DNA of 8,914 nucleotides. Origin: JBFWWW01 sp050245975 (GTDB lineage: Bacteria; Pseudomonadota; Alphaproteobacteria; Rhizobiales; Hyphomicrobiaceae). The stretch covers positions 1 through 8,914 of the forward strand of contig JBFWWW010000167.1 of assembly GCA_050245975.1 (NCBI GenBank), written 5' to 3'. A model generated the notes under the pieces. The model had not been told where the DNA came from. It worked only from the letters and a program-made list of their open reading frames with translations, and searched no databases. Positions 1-6,474 of the stretch are shown here, in pieces. The number at the start of each line of letters is the position of its first letter. Position 1 is the first letter of the stretch. A program made the position numbers and the translations under genes.

Positions 1-206
1 GCGATCCCAACACAGCCAACAGCCAGTTCTTCATCTGCCTCGACGATTCGGGGTGCCGCGGCCTGACGGGCCAGTACACGGTCTGGGGTCAGGTGATTTC
101 CGGCATGGAGAATGTCGACAAGGTCACGACGGGGGCACCGGGATCGGGCACCGTCTCCAACCCCGACGTGATGCAGAAGGTCTACCTGCTGTCTGATAAG
201 CGCTAG
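1..206 (+). CDS. Cyclophilin-type peptidyl-prolyl cis-trans isomerase, 3' part only
   Basis: This is the C-terminal 67 residues of a cyclophilin; the start lies before the window. The first complete codon is at base 3 and the TAG stop is at 204-206. The visible part has the family core NSQFFIC, with the Gln and Phe that line the proline-binding pocket, then GQYTVWG, where cyclophilin A has its KHVVFGKV segment, and a GMENVDKV helix. Cyclophilins catalyse cis-trans isomerisation of Xaa-Pro bonds during protein folding. The tail, ending in YLLSDKR, resembles rhizobial PpiA-type proteins that carry a signal peptide, so a periplasmic location is plausible, but the N-terminus that would show it is missing. 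The next gene is a paralogue in the same direction, 175 nt downstream. Family assignment is firm; compartment and symbol are inference. Confidence 0.9.
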   Translation, partial: DPNTANSQFFICLDDSGCRGLTGQYTVWGQVISGMENVDKVTTGAPGSGTVSNPDVMQKVYLLSDKR

Positions 207-210
207 ACGG

Positions 211-356
211 AAGAGGGAGTAGCGAGTAGCGAATAGCGAATTGGGCGACAGCCCATACCCTTATCTCTAGCGCGCTCCGGCTGCGCCACACCTCGCTTCC
301 TCCCTCTACTCCCTATTCGCTACTCGCTATTCGCCACTCTCGCCACTCCCTACCCC
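211..356. repeat. Inverted arrays of a 7-base unit between the cyclophilin genes
   Basis: The left array (218-238) reads AGTAGCG, AGTAGCG, AATAGCG. The right array (306-356) reads CTACTCC, CTATTCG, CTACTCG, CTATTCG, then looser CCACTCT/CCACTCC/CTACCCC units. The right unit is a rotation of the reverse complement of the left unit, so the arrays face each other. A 17-nt stretch at 220-236 is perfectly complementary to 313-329, giving a possible stem with a loop of about 76 nt. No coding function is evident. The structure might fold in the mRNA between the two cyclophilin genes or be a selfish intergenic repeat. Similar heptamer runs occur in other rhizobial intergenic regions as far as I recall; this was not verified. 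Confidence 0.75.
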
Positions 357-381
357 TCACATCAACACGGAGCCCAAGCCA

Positions 382-858
382 ATGGCCGACATCAAGGATC
401 CCGAGAACACGCTGGTCATGGAGACGACGCAAGGCAAGGTCGTCATTGCCTTGCGCCCCGATCTCGCGCCCGGACACGTGGAGCGGATCAAGACGCTCGC
501 GCGCGAGGGCTTCTATGACGGCATCGTCTTTCATCGCGTGATCGACGGCTTCATGGCGCAGACGGGCTGCCCGGAGGGTACCGGTACCGGCGGGTCGAAG
601 TACGGCCATCTGAAGGCTGAGTTCAACGCCGAGCCGCACGTCCGGGGCGTGTGCTCGATGGCCCGTGCGTCGAACCCCGACAGCGCCAACAGCCAGTTCT
701 TCATCTGCTTCGACGACGCCCGCTTCCTGGACAAGCAGTACACGGTGTGGGGCAAGGTCATCGAAGGCATGGACAACGTCGACAAGATCAAGCGAGGCGA
801 GCCGGTCCAGAACCCGGACAAGATCGTGTCGATGAAGGTCGCTGCCGACGCCGCCTGA
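382..858 (+). CDS. ppiB: Cyclophilin-type peptidyl-prolyl cis-trans isomerase, cytoplasmic (PpiB-like)
   Basis: A complete 158-residue single-domain cyclophilin, the usual length for bacterial PpiB. It isomerises Xaa-Pro peptide bonds during folding. Active-site motifs are FHRVI at residues 50-54 (Arg52 is the catalytic arginine), GFMAQ at 56-60, SANSQFF at 101-107 (Gln105, Phe107) and KQYTVWGKV at 118-126. The tryptophan that confers tight cyclosporin binding in human cyclophilin A is aligned here with Phe115, as is common in bacterial enzymes, so weak cyclosporin sensitivity is expected. No signal peptide is present, so the protein is probably cytoplasmic. The ATG at 382 is preceded by GGAG at 369-372. 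It is a paralogue of the gene just upstream: a 24-nt identity falls at the NSQFF motif (15-38 and 685-708). The exact symbol (ppiA or ppiB) is uncertain. Confidence 0.95.
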   Translation: MADIKDPENTLVMETTQGKVVIALRPDLAPGHVERIKTLAREGFYDGIVFHRVIDGFMAQTGCPEGTGTGGSKYGHLKAEFNAEPHVRGVCSMARASNPDSANSQFFICFDDARFLDKQYTVWGKVIEGMDNVDKIKRGEPVQNPDKIVSMKVAADAA

Positions 859-868
859 GGCTGAGCCC

Positions 869-941
869 AAAGCGTCGGACCTTAAATGCGACCCACACCT
901 GGGTCGATCTCGACGTCGCATTTAGGGTCCAAAGACGCTTT
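869..941. repeat. Long palindrome 1 in the convergent intergenic region
   Basis: The arms are 869-892 and 915-941. The outer 8 bp (AAAGCGTC at 869-876, GACGCTTT at 934-941) pair perfectly. An AAA bulge lies at 931-933 of the right arm. The inner 16 bp (877-892 with 915-930) pair with a single G-U. The loop is about 22 nt; within it GACCCA at 890-895 and TGGGTC at 900-905 form an alternative short hairpin. It starts 10 nt after the ppiB stop and could act as a terminator in either direction, but its elaborate arms and its similarity to the next palindrome suggest a dispersed repeat element. Confidence 0.8.
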
Positions 942-955
942 AAAGTCATAGTGTT

Positions 956-1031
956 CTAAAGCAACTTTAGACTTGAAATTCACTCCCCGTCTCGCCTCGA
1001 ACTGAGGTGAATTTCAAGTCCGTTGCTTTAG
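956..1031. repeat. Long palindrome 2, same apparent family as palindrome 1
   Basis: The outer arms CTAAAGCAAC (956-965) and GTTGCTTTAG (1022-1031) are perfect 10-bp inverted repeats. The inner arms GACTTGAAATTCAC (970-983) and its exact complement (1007-1020) add 14 bp. An unpaired TTTA (966-969) lies opposite a single C (1021), and the loop is 984-1006. The right arm contains the TAA stop of the minus-strand gene at 1028-1030, so the element reaches into that coding end. The arrangement of outer arm, T-rich bulge and inner arm matches palindrome 1, with the bulged arms facing each other. It could serve as terminator for the minus-strand gene. Confidence 0.8.
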
Positions 1032-1528
1032 TTGGATCGGTTGCTTTGTCCCGACCGCTTCGGCGGCGGGACATAGGCGTCGTTGACCTTGGCCCTGGGC
1101 TTGGCCTGGGGAACGGGCTTGGGCTGTATCGCAGTGGCGCGCTTTGCGGCCGGCTTGGCGGACGCCTTGCCGGCCCCCGCCTTGCCATTGCCATTGGGTT
1201 TCCCGTTCTCAGCTTTCGGCTTGGGTTTTGCCGCCTGCTTGATCGGACAGCGGAACGCGACCTTCTCGTCGAGTTCGATCAGCTTGAGGACCTGGGCGAT
1301 CTTGTCCGGCGGAAGATTGTCTTTCGCCCACGCCGCGCCACGGCTCATATTGCGCCGCGCTTCGCTGGAAGCTGTCTCCGCCTGCTGCTTTCGCAGCGCC
1401 TCGCACGTCTTGTCGTCGAGCGGTGCCGCGCGCGCCGGGATCGGCCAGACCATAGCCGACATCGTGGCGATGCCCGCCACGGCCAGCATCATGAGCCGTC
1501 TGCTTCCGTTGATGTCCGCCCTCAACAC
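1028..1528 (-). CDS. Putative secreted protein with Pro/Ala/Lys-rich C-terminal tail, unknown function
   Basis: I do not recognise a named family. With the GTG start at 1528 the product is 166 residues: an N-terminus with two arginines, a hydrophobic segment (LMMLAVAGIATMSAMVW) and an Ala-rich ARAA cleavage-like site, then a globular-looking part (about residues 36-95) with two cysteines (DKTCEALR and FRCPIKQ), then a low-complexity tail of about 70 residues rich in K, P, A and G. This suggests an exported protein whose two cysteines might form a disulphide. An alternative ATG at 1492 (154 aa) has GGAAG about 10 nt upstream but loses the basic residues before the hydrophobic core, so I prefer GTG with moderate confidence. 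It lies 56 nt downstream of tpiA on the same strand and may be co-transcribed. The stop lies inside a long palindrome. Longer reading of this frame upstream would overlap tpiA and is not supported. Confidence 0.7.
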   Translation of the reverse strand: MLRADINGSRRLMMLAVAGIATMSAMVWPIPARAAPLDDKTCEALRKQQAETASSEARRNMSRGAAWAKDNLPPDKIAQVLKLIELDEKVAFRCPIKQAAKPKPKAENGKPNGNGKAGAGKASAKPAAKRATAIQPKPVPQAKPRAKVNDAYVPPPKRSGQSNRSN

Positions 1529-1584
1529 CGCCCCCGTTTCCAGTCTGCCCGTTCCAGTCTGCCTGTCTCCGCTGCCCCGCCTTC

Positions 1585-2352
1585 TCACTTGCGATAGGCG
1601 GCGATGATACCGCAGAAATCGTCGGCTTTGAGGCTCGCGCCACCGACCAGTGCACCGTCGACGTTGGCGACGCCCATCAGCTCCCCAGCGTTCGACGCCT
1701 TCACCGACCCGCCGTAGAGGATACGCATTCTGCTGCCCTCGGCGGCGAACCGCTCGGCCAGGGCTTCGCGGATGGATGCATGGACTTGGGCCACGTCGGC
1801 AGCGGTCGGGGTCAGGCCGGTGCCAATGGCCCATACGGGTTCGTAGGCGATCACCGTATTGTCCGCCCGCGCGGCCTCCGGCACCGACCCCGCCAATTGA
1901 CGCGCGACGACCGTCAACGCAAGGCCCGCCTGCCGCTCGCCCGCGGTTTCCCCGATGCAGATGATTGCGGTCAGGCCGGCCCGGTGAGCAGCCTCGGCTT
2001 TGGCCCGCACGCCGACATTGCGTTCGTCGTGGTCGGCCCGGCGCTCCGAATGGCCCACGATCACGGCGCTGGCTCCCGCGTCCGCCAGCATCTCGGCCGA
2101 AATGTCGCCGGTGTGAGCGCCGGAGGCCTTGGCGTGGCAGTCCTGCGCGCCGACCGACAACCTCGAGCCGGCCGACGCCTCGGCCAGAGCCGAGACGAGA
2201 GTAAAGGGCGGGCAGATCATGACATCGATCACCTGCGCGGCCGGCTCCGTCGCCAGGGCGTCGCGCACCTTCGCGGCCTCGGCCAGCGAGGATTTGAGGC
2301 CGTTCATCTTCCAGTTGCCGGCGACGAGCGGCCGAATGCCTTGCGTGCCCAT
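1585..2352 (-). CDS. tpiA: Triosephosphate isomerase
   Basis: A complete 255-residue enzyme, close to the family's usual 250, that interconverts dihydroxyacetone phosphate and glyceraldehyde 3-phosphate in the cytoplasm (glycolysis and gluconeogenesis). Signature elements are all present: AGNWKMNG with Asn13 and Lys15 that bind substrate, GHSERR with the electrophilic His101, AYEPVWAIGTG with the catalytic base Glu171 and the mobile loop that follows, and the phosphate-gripping GGSVK and a GALVGGASL segment near the C-terminus. The ATG at 2352 is chosen because it puts the first beta strand (RPLVAGNWKM) a few residues from the start; a GTG at 2382 would add ten residues unlike the family. AGGGAG lies about 12 nt upstream. 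It is divergent from ppiD across 314 bp and is followed on its own strand by the putative secreted protein gene. Confidence 0.97.
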   Translation of the reverse strand: MGTQGIRPLVAGNWKMNGLKSSLAEAAKVRDALATEPAAQVIDVMICPPFTLVSALAEASAGSRLSVGAQDCHAKASGAHTGDISAEMLADAGASAVIVGHSERRADHDERNVGVRAKAEAAHRAGLTAIICIGETAGERQAGLALTVVARQLAGSVPEAARADNTVIAYEPVWAIGTGLTPTAADVAQVHASIREALAERFAAEGSRMRILYGGSVKASNAGELMGVANVDGALVGGASLKADDFCGIIAAYRK

Positions 2353-2666
2353 GCCTGATCCGATCTCCCTGCAGCGAAACACGGTGCTCCCGGCTTTACT
2401 CTGCCAGTATCCTGCCCGTCCCGCTCGTGCTCCGGACGGCGATTTGCGACCAGCGCACTTGCAATCGAAAGCGGGCTGGGCTTCATATCACGCCAGCCGC
2501 GACCTGTGATCCCGCCAAAAGCCATGAGACGGGCCGGCTGTGCGTCTGCGACATCGGGTCCGGTGTCCTTGCCCCGACCGCACCGCGCCTAAATGGGATT
2601 ATCGGACGGTGGCCTGACAGAAGCGTCTTATCCCGGCCGCCACGACACCAGAGGACTAGCCTGCTC
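2353..2666. promoter_or_regulatory. Divergent intergenic region between tpiA and ppiD
   Basis: This 314-bp stretch separates the divergent tpiA and ppiD starts and must hold promoters for both. A TTGCAA followed after 17 nt by TTCATA (about 2459-2487) is a possible but poor sigma-70-like match toward ppiD. I see no convincing operator, riboswitch or small gene. The ppiD frame stays open upstream of its start, but the extension has no family-like sequence. Confidence 0.5.
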
Positions 2667-4562
2667 ATGCTCGACGCCCTGCGCCGCGGCGCCAATAGCT
2701 GGATCCTGAAACCGCTGCTCATGCTGTTGGTGCTGGCGTTCATTGTCTGGGGCATCGCGGATGTCTTCACCGGCACCCGTACCGGCGCGCTCGCCAATGC
2801 ATGCGGGGCCGAGGTGTCGGTCGACGAGTATCAGCGCACGTATGGCCTGGTCCTGGACAATATCGGACGCCGTCTCGGTCAGCGCCCGACGGCGGAGGAG
2901 GCGCGCCGGCGCGGGCTGGACCGCGCGATTCTCAATGATCTCATCAATCAGACCTGCATCGACCAGTATGCGAAGTCGCTCGGTCTGTCGCTTTCCGACA
3001 AGGCGCTGGTGGCGAATATCGAGAAGGATACCAACTTCCTGGGACCGGACGGAAAGTTCGACCGTCAGCTCCTGAACGGGTTCCTTCGCGAGATCGGCTA
3101 TGGCGAACGCAGTTTCCTGGAATTGAGGCGCAGGGCCGAACTGCGGGAACAGCTCGTTCAATCGATGTTCGGGAACGTGCCCGTTCCGCAGGCACTGGTC
3201 GACAGCGTGCACACCTGGCGCGAGCAAACGAGAACGGTCCAGTATTTTACGATCGATCCCGCCAAGCTGCCGCCCCTGGGAAAGCCTGACGAGGCCAAGC
3301 TCAAACAGACGTACGAGGCGCACAAGCAGAGATTCATGGCGCCGGAATACAGGAATCTGGGCGTGCTGGCGATCACGCGCGCCGCCGCCAAAAGCCGCGT
3401 GGCCATCACGGATGAAGAGCTGCGCAAGTCCTACGAGGCGGACAAGGCTGCACGGGTTATTCCTGAACGCCGGCACGTGCTGCAAATCTCGTTCAAGGAC
3501 AAGGCTGCTGCCGAAGCCGCGGCCAAGAGCATCGCCGCTGGCAAGAGCTTCGCCGAGGCCGCCAAGGAGCACGGAGCCAGCGAACGGGACATCGATCTCG
3601 GGGTCGTCACGCAGAGCCAGCTGATTGATCCGGCGGTCGCAAAAGCGGCTTTCGCCCTGGAGAAGGACAAGGTGTCGGAGCCCGTCACCGGCCGGTTCTC
3701 GACCGTGCTGCTGAAGGTCACCGAGATCGAGCCGGGCAAGACGCGCACATTCGAGGAGATGAAGGAAGAGATCCGCGAGAAGCTTGCCAATGCCAATGTC
3801 TCCAACACGCTGCGAAAGCTGCTTGACGGCGTCGACGACGGCCGTGCGGCAGGCAAGTCGCTGAAAGAGATCGCCGAGCAGATCAAGGTCGACTATATCG
3901 AGGTGCCGTCGACCGACCGGCTCGGGCTCAAGCCGGATGGGACCAAGGCCTATGAAGGGCCGGATCCGGCGGTTATCCTTCGTGCAGGCTTTGCCGGCCA
4001 CGTCGGCATCGAGGGTGAGGTCACCGACCTGCCGGACGGCGGTTATGCCTGGGTCGACGTGCTGAACGTGACGCCGACAAAGCAGAAGCCGTTCGAGGCC
4101 GTTCGCGCCGACGTGGAAAAGCTCTGGGGCGATCTGGAGCGCCAGTCGCAACTCGATACGATGGCCAAGTCGCTGATCGAGCGTGCCGACAAAGGTGAGC
4201 CTTTGGCGAAACTCGCGGTTGAGGCCGGCGGTAAGCTCGCCACCTCCAAGCCGTTCAAGCGCTATGACCAGGAGCCGGGCGTGCCGCGCACGGTGCAGCA
4301 GCAGGCATTCACGCTCGGACTTGGCGCGCGCTCGATCGCGTCAACGGACGATGGCAAGAGCCGCGTGGTGTTCCGCCTGGTCAAGATCGAGAACCCGGCA
4401 CCGGCGACCAAGGAACAAACGGAAGGCATCGTTCAGAACCTCCGGTCCGGGCTGCAGCAGGATCAGCTCCAGGCGTTCGTCGGTGCTCTGCGCGATCAGC
4501 TCGGCGTTTCGATCGACGAGGCGGTGCTGCAACGGACCACGAGTTCCAGCGACATCCGTTGA
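2667..4562 (+). CDS. ppiD: PpiD-like membrane-anchored periplasmic folding chaperone (SurA_N / parvulin-type)
   Basis: The product is 631 residues, close to E. coli PpiD (623). A short basic N-terminus (LRRGANSW) precedes one membrane helix at about residues 13-33, so the bulk should face the periplasm anchored in the inner membrane. Residues about 35-200 resemble the SurA/PpiD N-terminal chaperone domain, with helical segments and RRAELREQL. A parvulin-like domain spans about 265-355, recognisable from RRHVLQISF, DIDLGVVTQSQL and the AFALEKDKVSEPV strand. The typical parvulin Met/Phe substrate-pocket positions and the FGYHI-like motif look absent (GRFSTVLLK instead), so isomerase activity is doubtful, as for E. 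coli PpiD. A long helical C-terminal region follows. The ATG at 2667 places the anchor at the N-terminus as in the family; upstream in-frame starts would put 80 unrelated residues before it. trpE follows after 45 nt. Confidence 0.9.
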   Translation: MLDALRRGANSWILKPLLMLLVLAFIVWGIADVFTGTRTGALANACGAEVSVDEYQRTYGLVLDNIGRRLGQRPTAEEARRRGLDRAILNDLINQTCIDQYAKSLGLSLSDKALVANIEKDTNFLGPDGKFDRQLLNGFLREIGYGERSFLELRRRAELREQLVQSMFGNVPVPQALVDSVHTWREQTRTVQYFTIDPAKLPPLGKPDEAKLKQTYEAHKQRFMAPEYRNLGVLAITRAAAKSRVAITDEELRKSYEADKAARVIPERRHVLQISFKDKAAAEAAAKSIAAGKSFAEAAKEHGASERDIDLGVVTQSQLIDPAVAKAAFALEKDKVSEPVTGRFSTVLLKVTEIEPGKTRTFEEMKEEIREKLANANVSNTLRKLLDGVDDGRAAGKSLKEIAEQIKVDYIEVPSTDRLGLKPDGTKAYEGPDPAVILRAGFAGHVGIEGEVTDLPDGGYAWVDVLNVTPTKQKPFEAVRADVEKLWGDLERQSQLDTMAKSLIERADKGEPLAKLAVEAGGKLATSKPFKRYDQEPGVPRTVQQQAFTLGLGARSIASTDDGKSRVVFRLVKIENPAPATKEQTEGIVQNLRSGLQQDQLQAFVGALRDQLGVSIDEAVLQRTTSSSDIR

Positions 4563-4607
4563 CGCGCCTGGCCGCAACCGCTCCACACCGATAGGAATGG
4601 CTTTTCC

Positions 4608-6188
4608 GTGAGCACGTCCAAGGCTGATGCCGCGAGCTTCATCGTCGAGCCGGCGCTCGAGGCATTCGCCGGCCGCTACCGCGCGGGCGAGGCCCAGGTC
4701 GCGTGGACTCGACTCGTGTCCGATCTGGAAACGCCCGTATCGGCCTATCTCAAGCTGGCGCTCGGACGGCCGATGAGCTTCCTGCTCGAATCGGTCGAGG
4801 GCGGCGCCACCCGCGCCCGCTATTCCATCATCGGTCTTGAGCCGGACCTCGTCTGGCGCGCCAACGGGGAGACCGCCGAACTCGGCCGCGTGGCGGCGGG
4901 CGGTGCGCTCCACTTCAAGAAGCAGAAGACTGCAACGCTGCAATCGCTGCGGGCCCTGCTGGACGAATCCCGCATCGATCTTCCCGAAGGGCTGCCGCCG
5001 ATGGCCGCGGGTGTGTTCGGGCACATGGGCTACGATACCGTTCGCCTGATCGAGCATCTGCCGAACGTGCCGCCTGACGACCTCGGCGTGCCGGACATGC
5101 TGATGATGCGACCGACGATCGTGGTCGTCTTCGATGGCGTGAAGGACGAGATGACGATTGTCACGCCGATCCGTCCTGCGCCGCGCAAGTCGGCGGAAGC
5201 GGCTTATGCGGCCGCCCGCGCGCGTCTTGCCGGCATCGTTGCGCGCCTGCAGAAGCCGCTGTCCGCGCCTGCCGTCAGCCCGGGCGCCGAGCCCGTCGAA
5301 ATGCCCGTGCCCGTCTCCAACACGACGGAGGCGGAGTTCACCGCGATGGTGGAGCGCGCCAAAGCCTACATCCGCGCCGGCGACGCCTTCCAGATCGTGC
5401 TGTCGCAACGCTTCTCGATGCCGTTCGCGCTGCCGCCGTTCGCGCTTTACCGGTCGCTGCGCCGGCTGAACCCGTCCCCGTTTCTGTTCCACCTTGAACT
5501 CGACGGATATGCCCTCGTGGGATCGAGCCCGGAAATCCTGGTGCGCGTGCGCGCGGGCGAGGTGACGATCAGGCCGCTTGCCGGCACCCGCCGCCGCGGC
5601 GAGACGGCTGCGGTAGACCAGGCACTCGCGGAATCCCTGCTTGCCGATCCCAAGGAACTGGCTGAGCACCTGATGCTGCTCGATCTCGGCCGCAACGACG
5701 TGGGCCGCGTCGCCGAGATCGGCTCCGTCGAAGTGACCGAGCGCTTCGCCATCGAGCGCTACAGCCACGTCATGCACATCGTCTCCAACGTCGTCGGCCG
5801 GCTCGGGCAGGATCACGATGCGATCGATGCGCTGATGGCGGGCTTTCCCGCCGGCACCGTGTCCGGTGCGCCGAAGGTGCGCGCGATGGAGATCATCGAC
5901 GAACTGGAAAAATCGAAGCGTGGTCCCTACGCCGGATGCGTGGGATATTTCTCCGCCAACGGACAGATGGATACATGCATTGTGCTGCGCACGGCCCTGG
6001 TCAAGGATGGCGTCATGCATGCCCAGTCGGGCGCGGGCATCGTCTACGACTCGATCCCCGAGAACGAGCAGCAGGAGTGCATCAACAAAGCCAAGGCGCT
6101 GGTGCGCGCGGCGGAGGAGGCCGTGATCTCGGCCGGCGGGTGTTCCGGCCGCCGGCGCAACGGCAACGGCGGCGCCTTCGATTCATAA
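4608..6188 (+). CDS. trpE: Anthranilate synthase component I
   Basis: A complete 526-residue protein that, with the glutaminase subunit TrpG, converts chorismate and glutamine to anthranilate, the first committed step of tryptophan synthesis. The N-terminal domain carries LLES at residues 59-62, the motif of the tryptophan feedback site, so allosteric inhibition is likely retained. The chorismate-binding domain follows, with PSPFLFHLELDG (289-300), GSSPEILVRV, IRPLAGTRRRG (321-331), DLGRNDVGRV (359-368), HVMHIVSNV, AGTVSGAPKVRAMEII (415-430) and GAGIVYDSIPENEQQE (475-490). The glutaminase domain is not fused, unlike TrpE(G) of several rhizobia. The start is GTG with AGGA 11 nt upstream. The 45-nt gap after ppiD is too short for a classical Trp-codon leader and attenuator, and none is visible. 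No trpG follows within the window. Confidence 0.97.
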   Translation: MSTSKADAASFIVEPALEAFAGRYRAGEAQVAWTRLVSDLETPVSAYLKLALGRPMSFLLESVEGGATRARYSIIGLEPDLVWRANGETAELGRVAAGGALHFKKQKTATLQSLRALLDESRIDLPEGLPPMAAGVFGHMGYDTVRLIEHLPNVPPDDLGVPDMLMMRPTIVVVFDGVKDEMTIVTPIRPAPRKSAEAAYAAARARLAGIVARLQKPLSAPAVSPGAEPVEMPVPVSNTTEAEFTAMVERAKAYIRAGDAFQIVLSQRFSMPFALPPFALYRSLRRLNPSPFLFHLELDGYALVGSSPEILVRVRAGEVTIRPLAGTRRRGETAAVDQALAESLLADPKELAEHLMLLDLGRNDVGRVAEIGSVEVTERFAIERYSHVMHIVSNVVGRLGQDHDAIDALMAGFPAGTVSGAPKVRAMEIIDELEKSKRGPYAGCVGYFSANGQMDTCIVLRTALVKDGVMHAQSGAGIVYDSIPENEQQECINKAKALVRAAEEAVISAGGCSGRRRNGNGGAFDS

Positions 6189-6211
6189 GTCTGCCGCCGG
6201 AGCCCACAGGT

Positions 6212-6252
6212 CCACGTCACCCCGGCCCGGCCATGACGACCTATCGTGAGAC
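6212..6252. repeat. 41-bp direct repeat, copy 1
   Basis: It matches 6372-6412 at 40 of 41 positions (A at 6219 versus G at 6379). It contains CCCGGCCCGGCCATGACGAC, whose GGCCATGACGAC core recalls REP-like intergenic elements of Bradyrhizobium and Rhodopseudomonas from memory. It starts 23 nt after the trpE stop. No ORF covers it convincingly. Confidence 0.85.
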
Positions 6253-6278
6253 TGGAAATTCTCACCCCTCACCGTCAC

Positions 6279-6294
6279 GGCCGCGAAGGCGGCC
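6279..6294. repeat. Small perfect hairpin after trpE
   Basis: GGCCGC (6279-6284) and GCGGCC (6289-6294) pair perfectly around a GAAG loop. There is no T-run after it, so it is not a standard intrinsic terminator, although it lies 90 nt downstream of trpE and is very GC-rich. It may be part of the surrounding repeat element. Confidence 0.4.
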
Positions 6295-6340
6295 GCCTAC
6301 GGCAAGTCTCCACTCGCTCAGTGCCTCGCGGTGAGCCGCG

Positions 6341-6412
6341 TGGATGGCCGCCGTTACCCGGGACGACGTTCCCACGTCGCCCCGGCCCGGCCATGACGAC
6401 CTATCGTGAGAC
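6341..6412. repeat. REP-like palindromic element containing direct repeat copy 2
   Basis: Copy 2 of the 41-bp repeat occupies 6372-6412. Just before it, ATGGCCG (6344-6350) is the inverse of CGGCCAT (6388-6394), and CGACG (6364-6368) is the inverse of CGTCG (6375-6379), giving a nested imperfect palindrome. A GTGGATGGCCG motif followed by GGCCATGACGAC is the form of REP-like elements I recall from Bradyrhizobiaceae. The two copies are exactly 160 bp apart, which suggests duplication of one element or insertion between two halves. Confidence 0.6.
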
Positions 6413-6474
6413 AGGTTTGGCATTTGTGCCGTGGCGTGCGATTTCAGACAGGACGCGGAAGCACGGAGGCATAC

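Noticed and set aside
313..921. Minus-strand frame opposite ppiB
   Set aside because: It overlaps a complete cyclophilin gene with intact catalytic residues and runs into the palindrome; no recognisable domain.
1536..1564. Two copies of a 14-15 nt sequence containing CCAGTCTGCC
   Set aside because: It is a short imperfect tandem in the 56-nt gap after tpiA with no evident structure or function.
2427..2666. Upstream extension of the ppiD frame by 80 residues
   Set aside because: The extra residues are unlike any part of the family and would place the membrane anchor internally; the ATG at 2667 gives the expected N-terminal anchor.
2628..4151. Long open minus-strand frame (507 codons) opposite ppiD
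   Set aside because: It lies entirely antisense to a well-supported gene; long shadow frames are expected in GC-rich DNA and its translation shows no family-like pattern.
4563..4607. Trp leader peptide and attenuator before trpE
   Set aside because: The gap is only 45 nt, has no Trp codons in a leader frame and no competing hairpins.
4341..6020. Long open minus-strand frame (559 codons) opposite ppiD and trpE
   Set aside because: It is antisense to trpE, which carries every catalytic motif; the His/Arg-rich translation is typical of a shadow frame.
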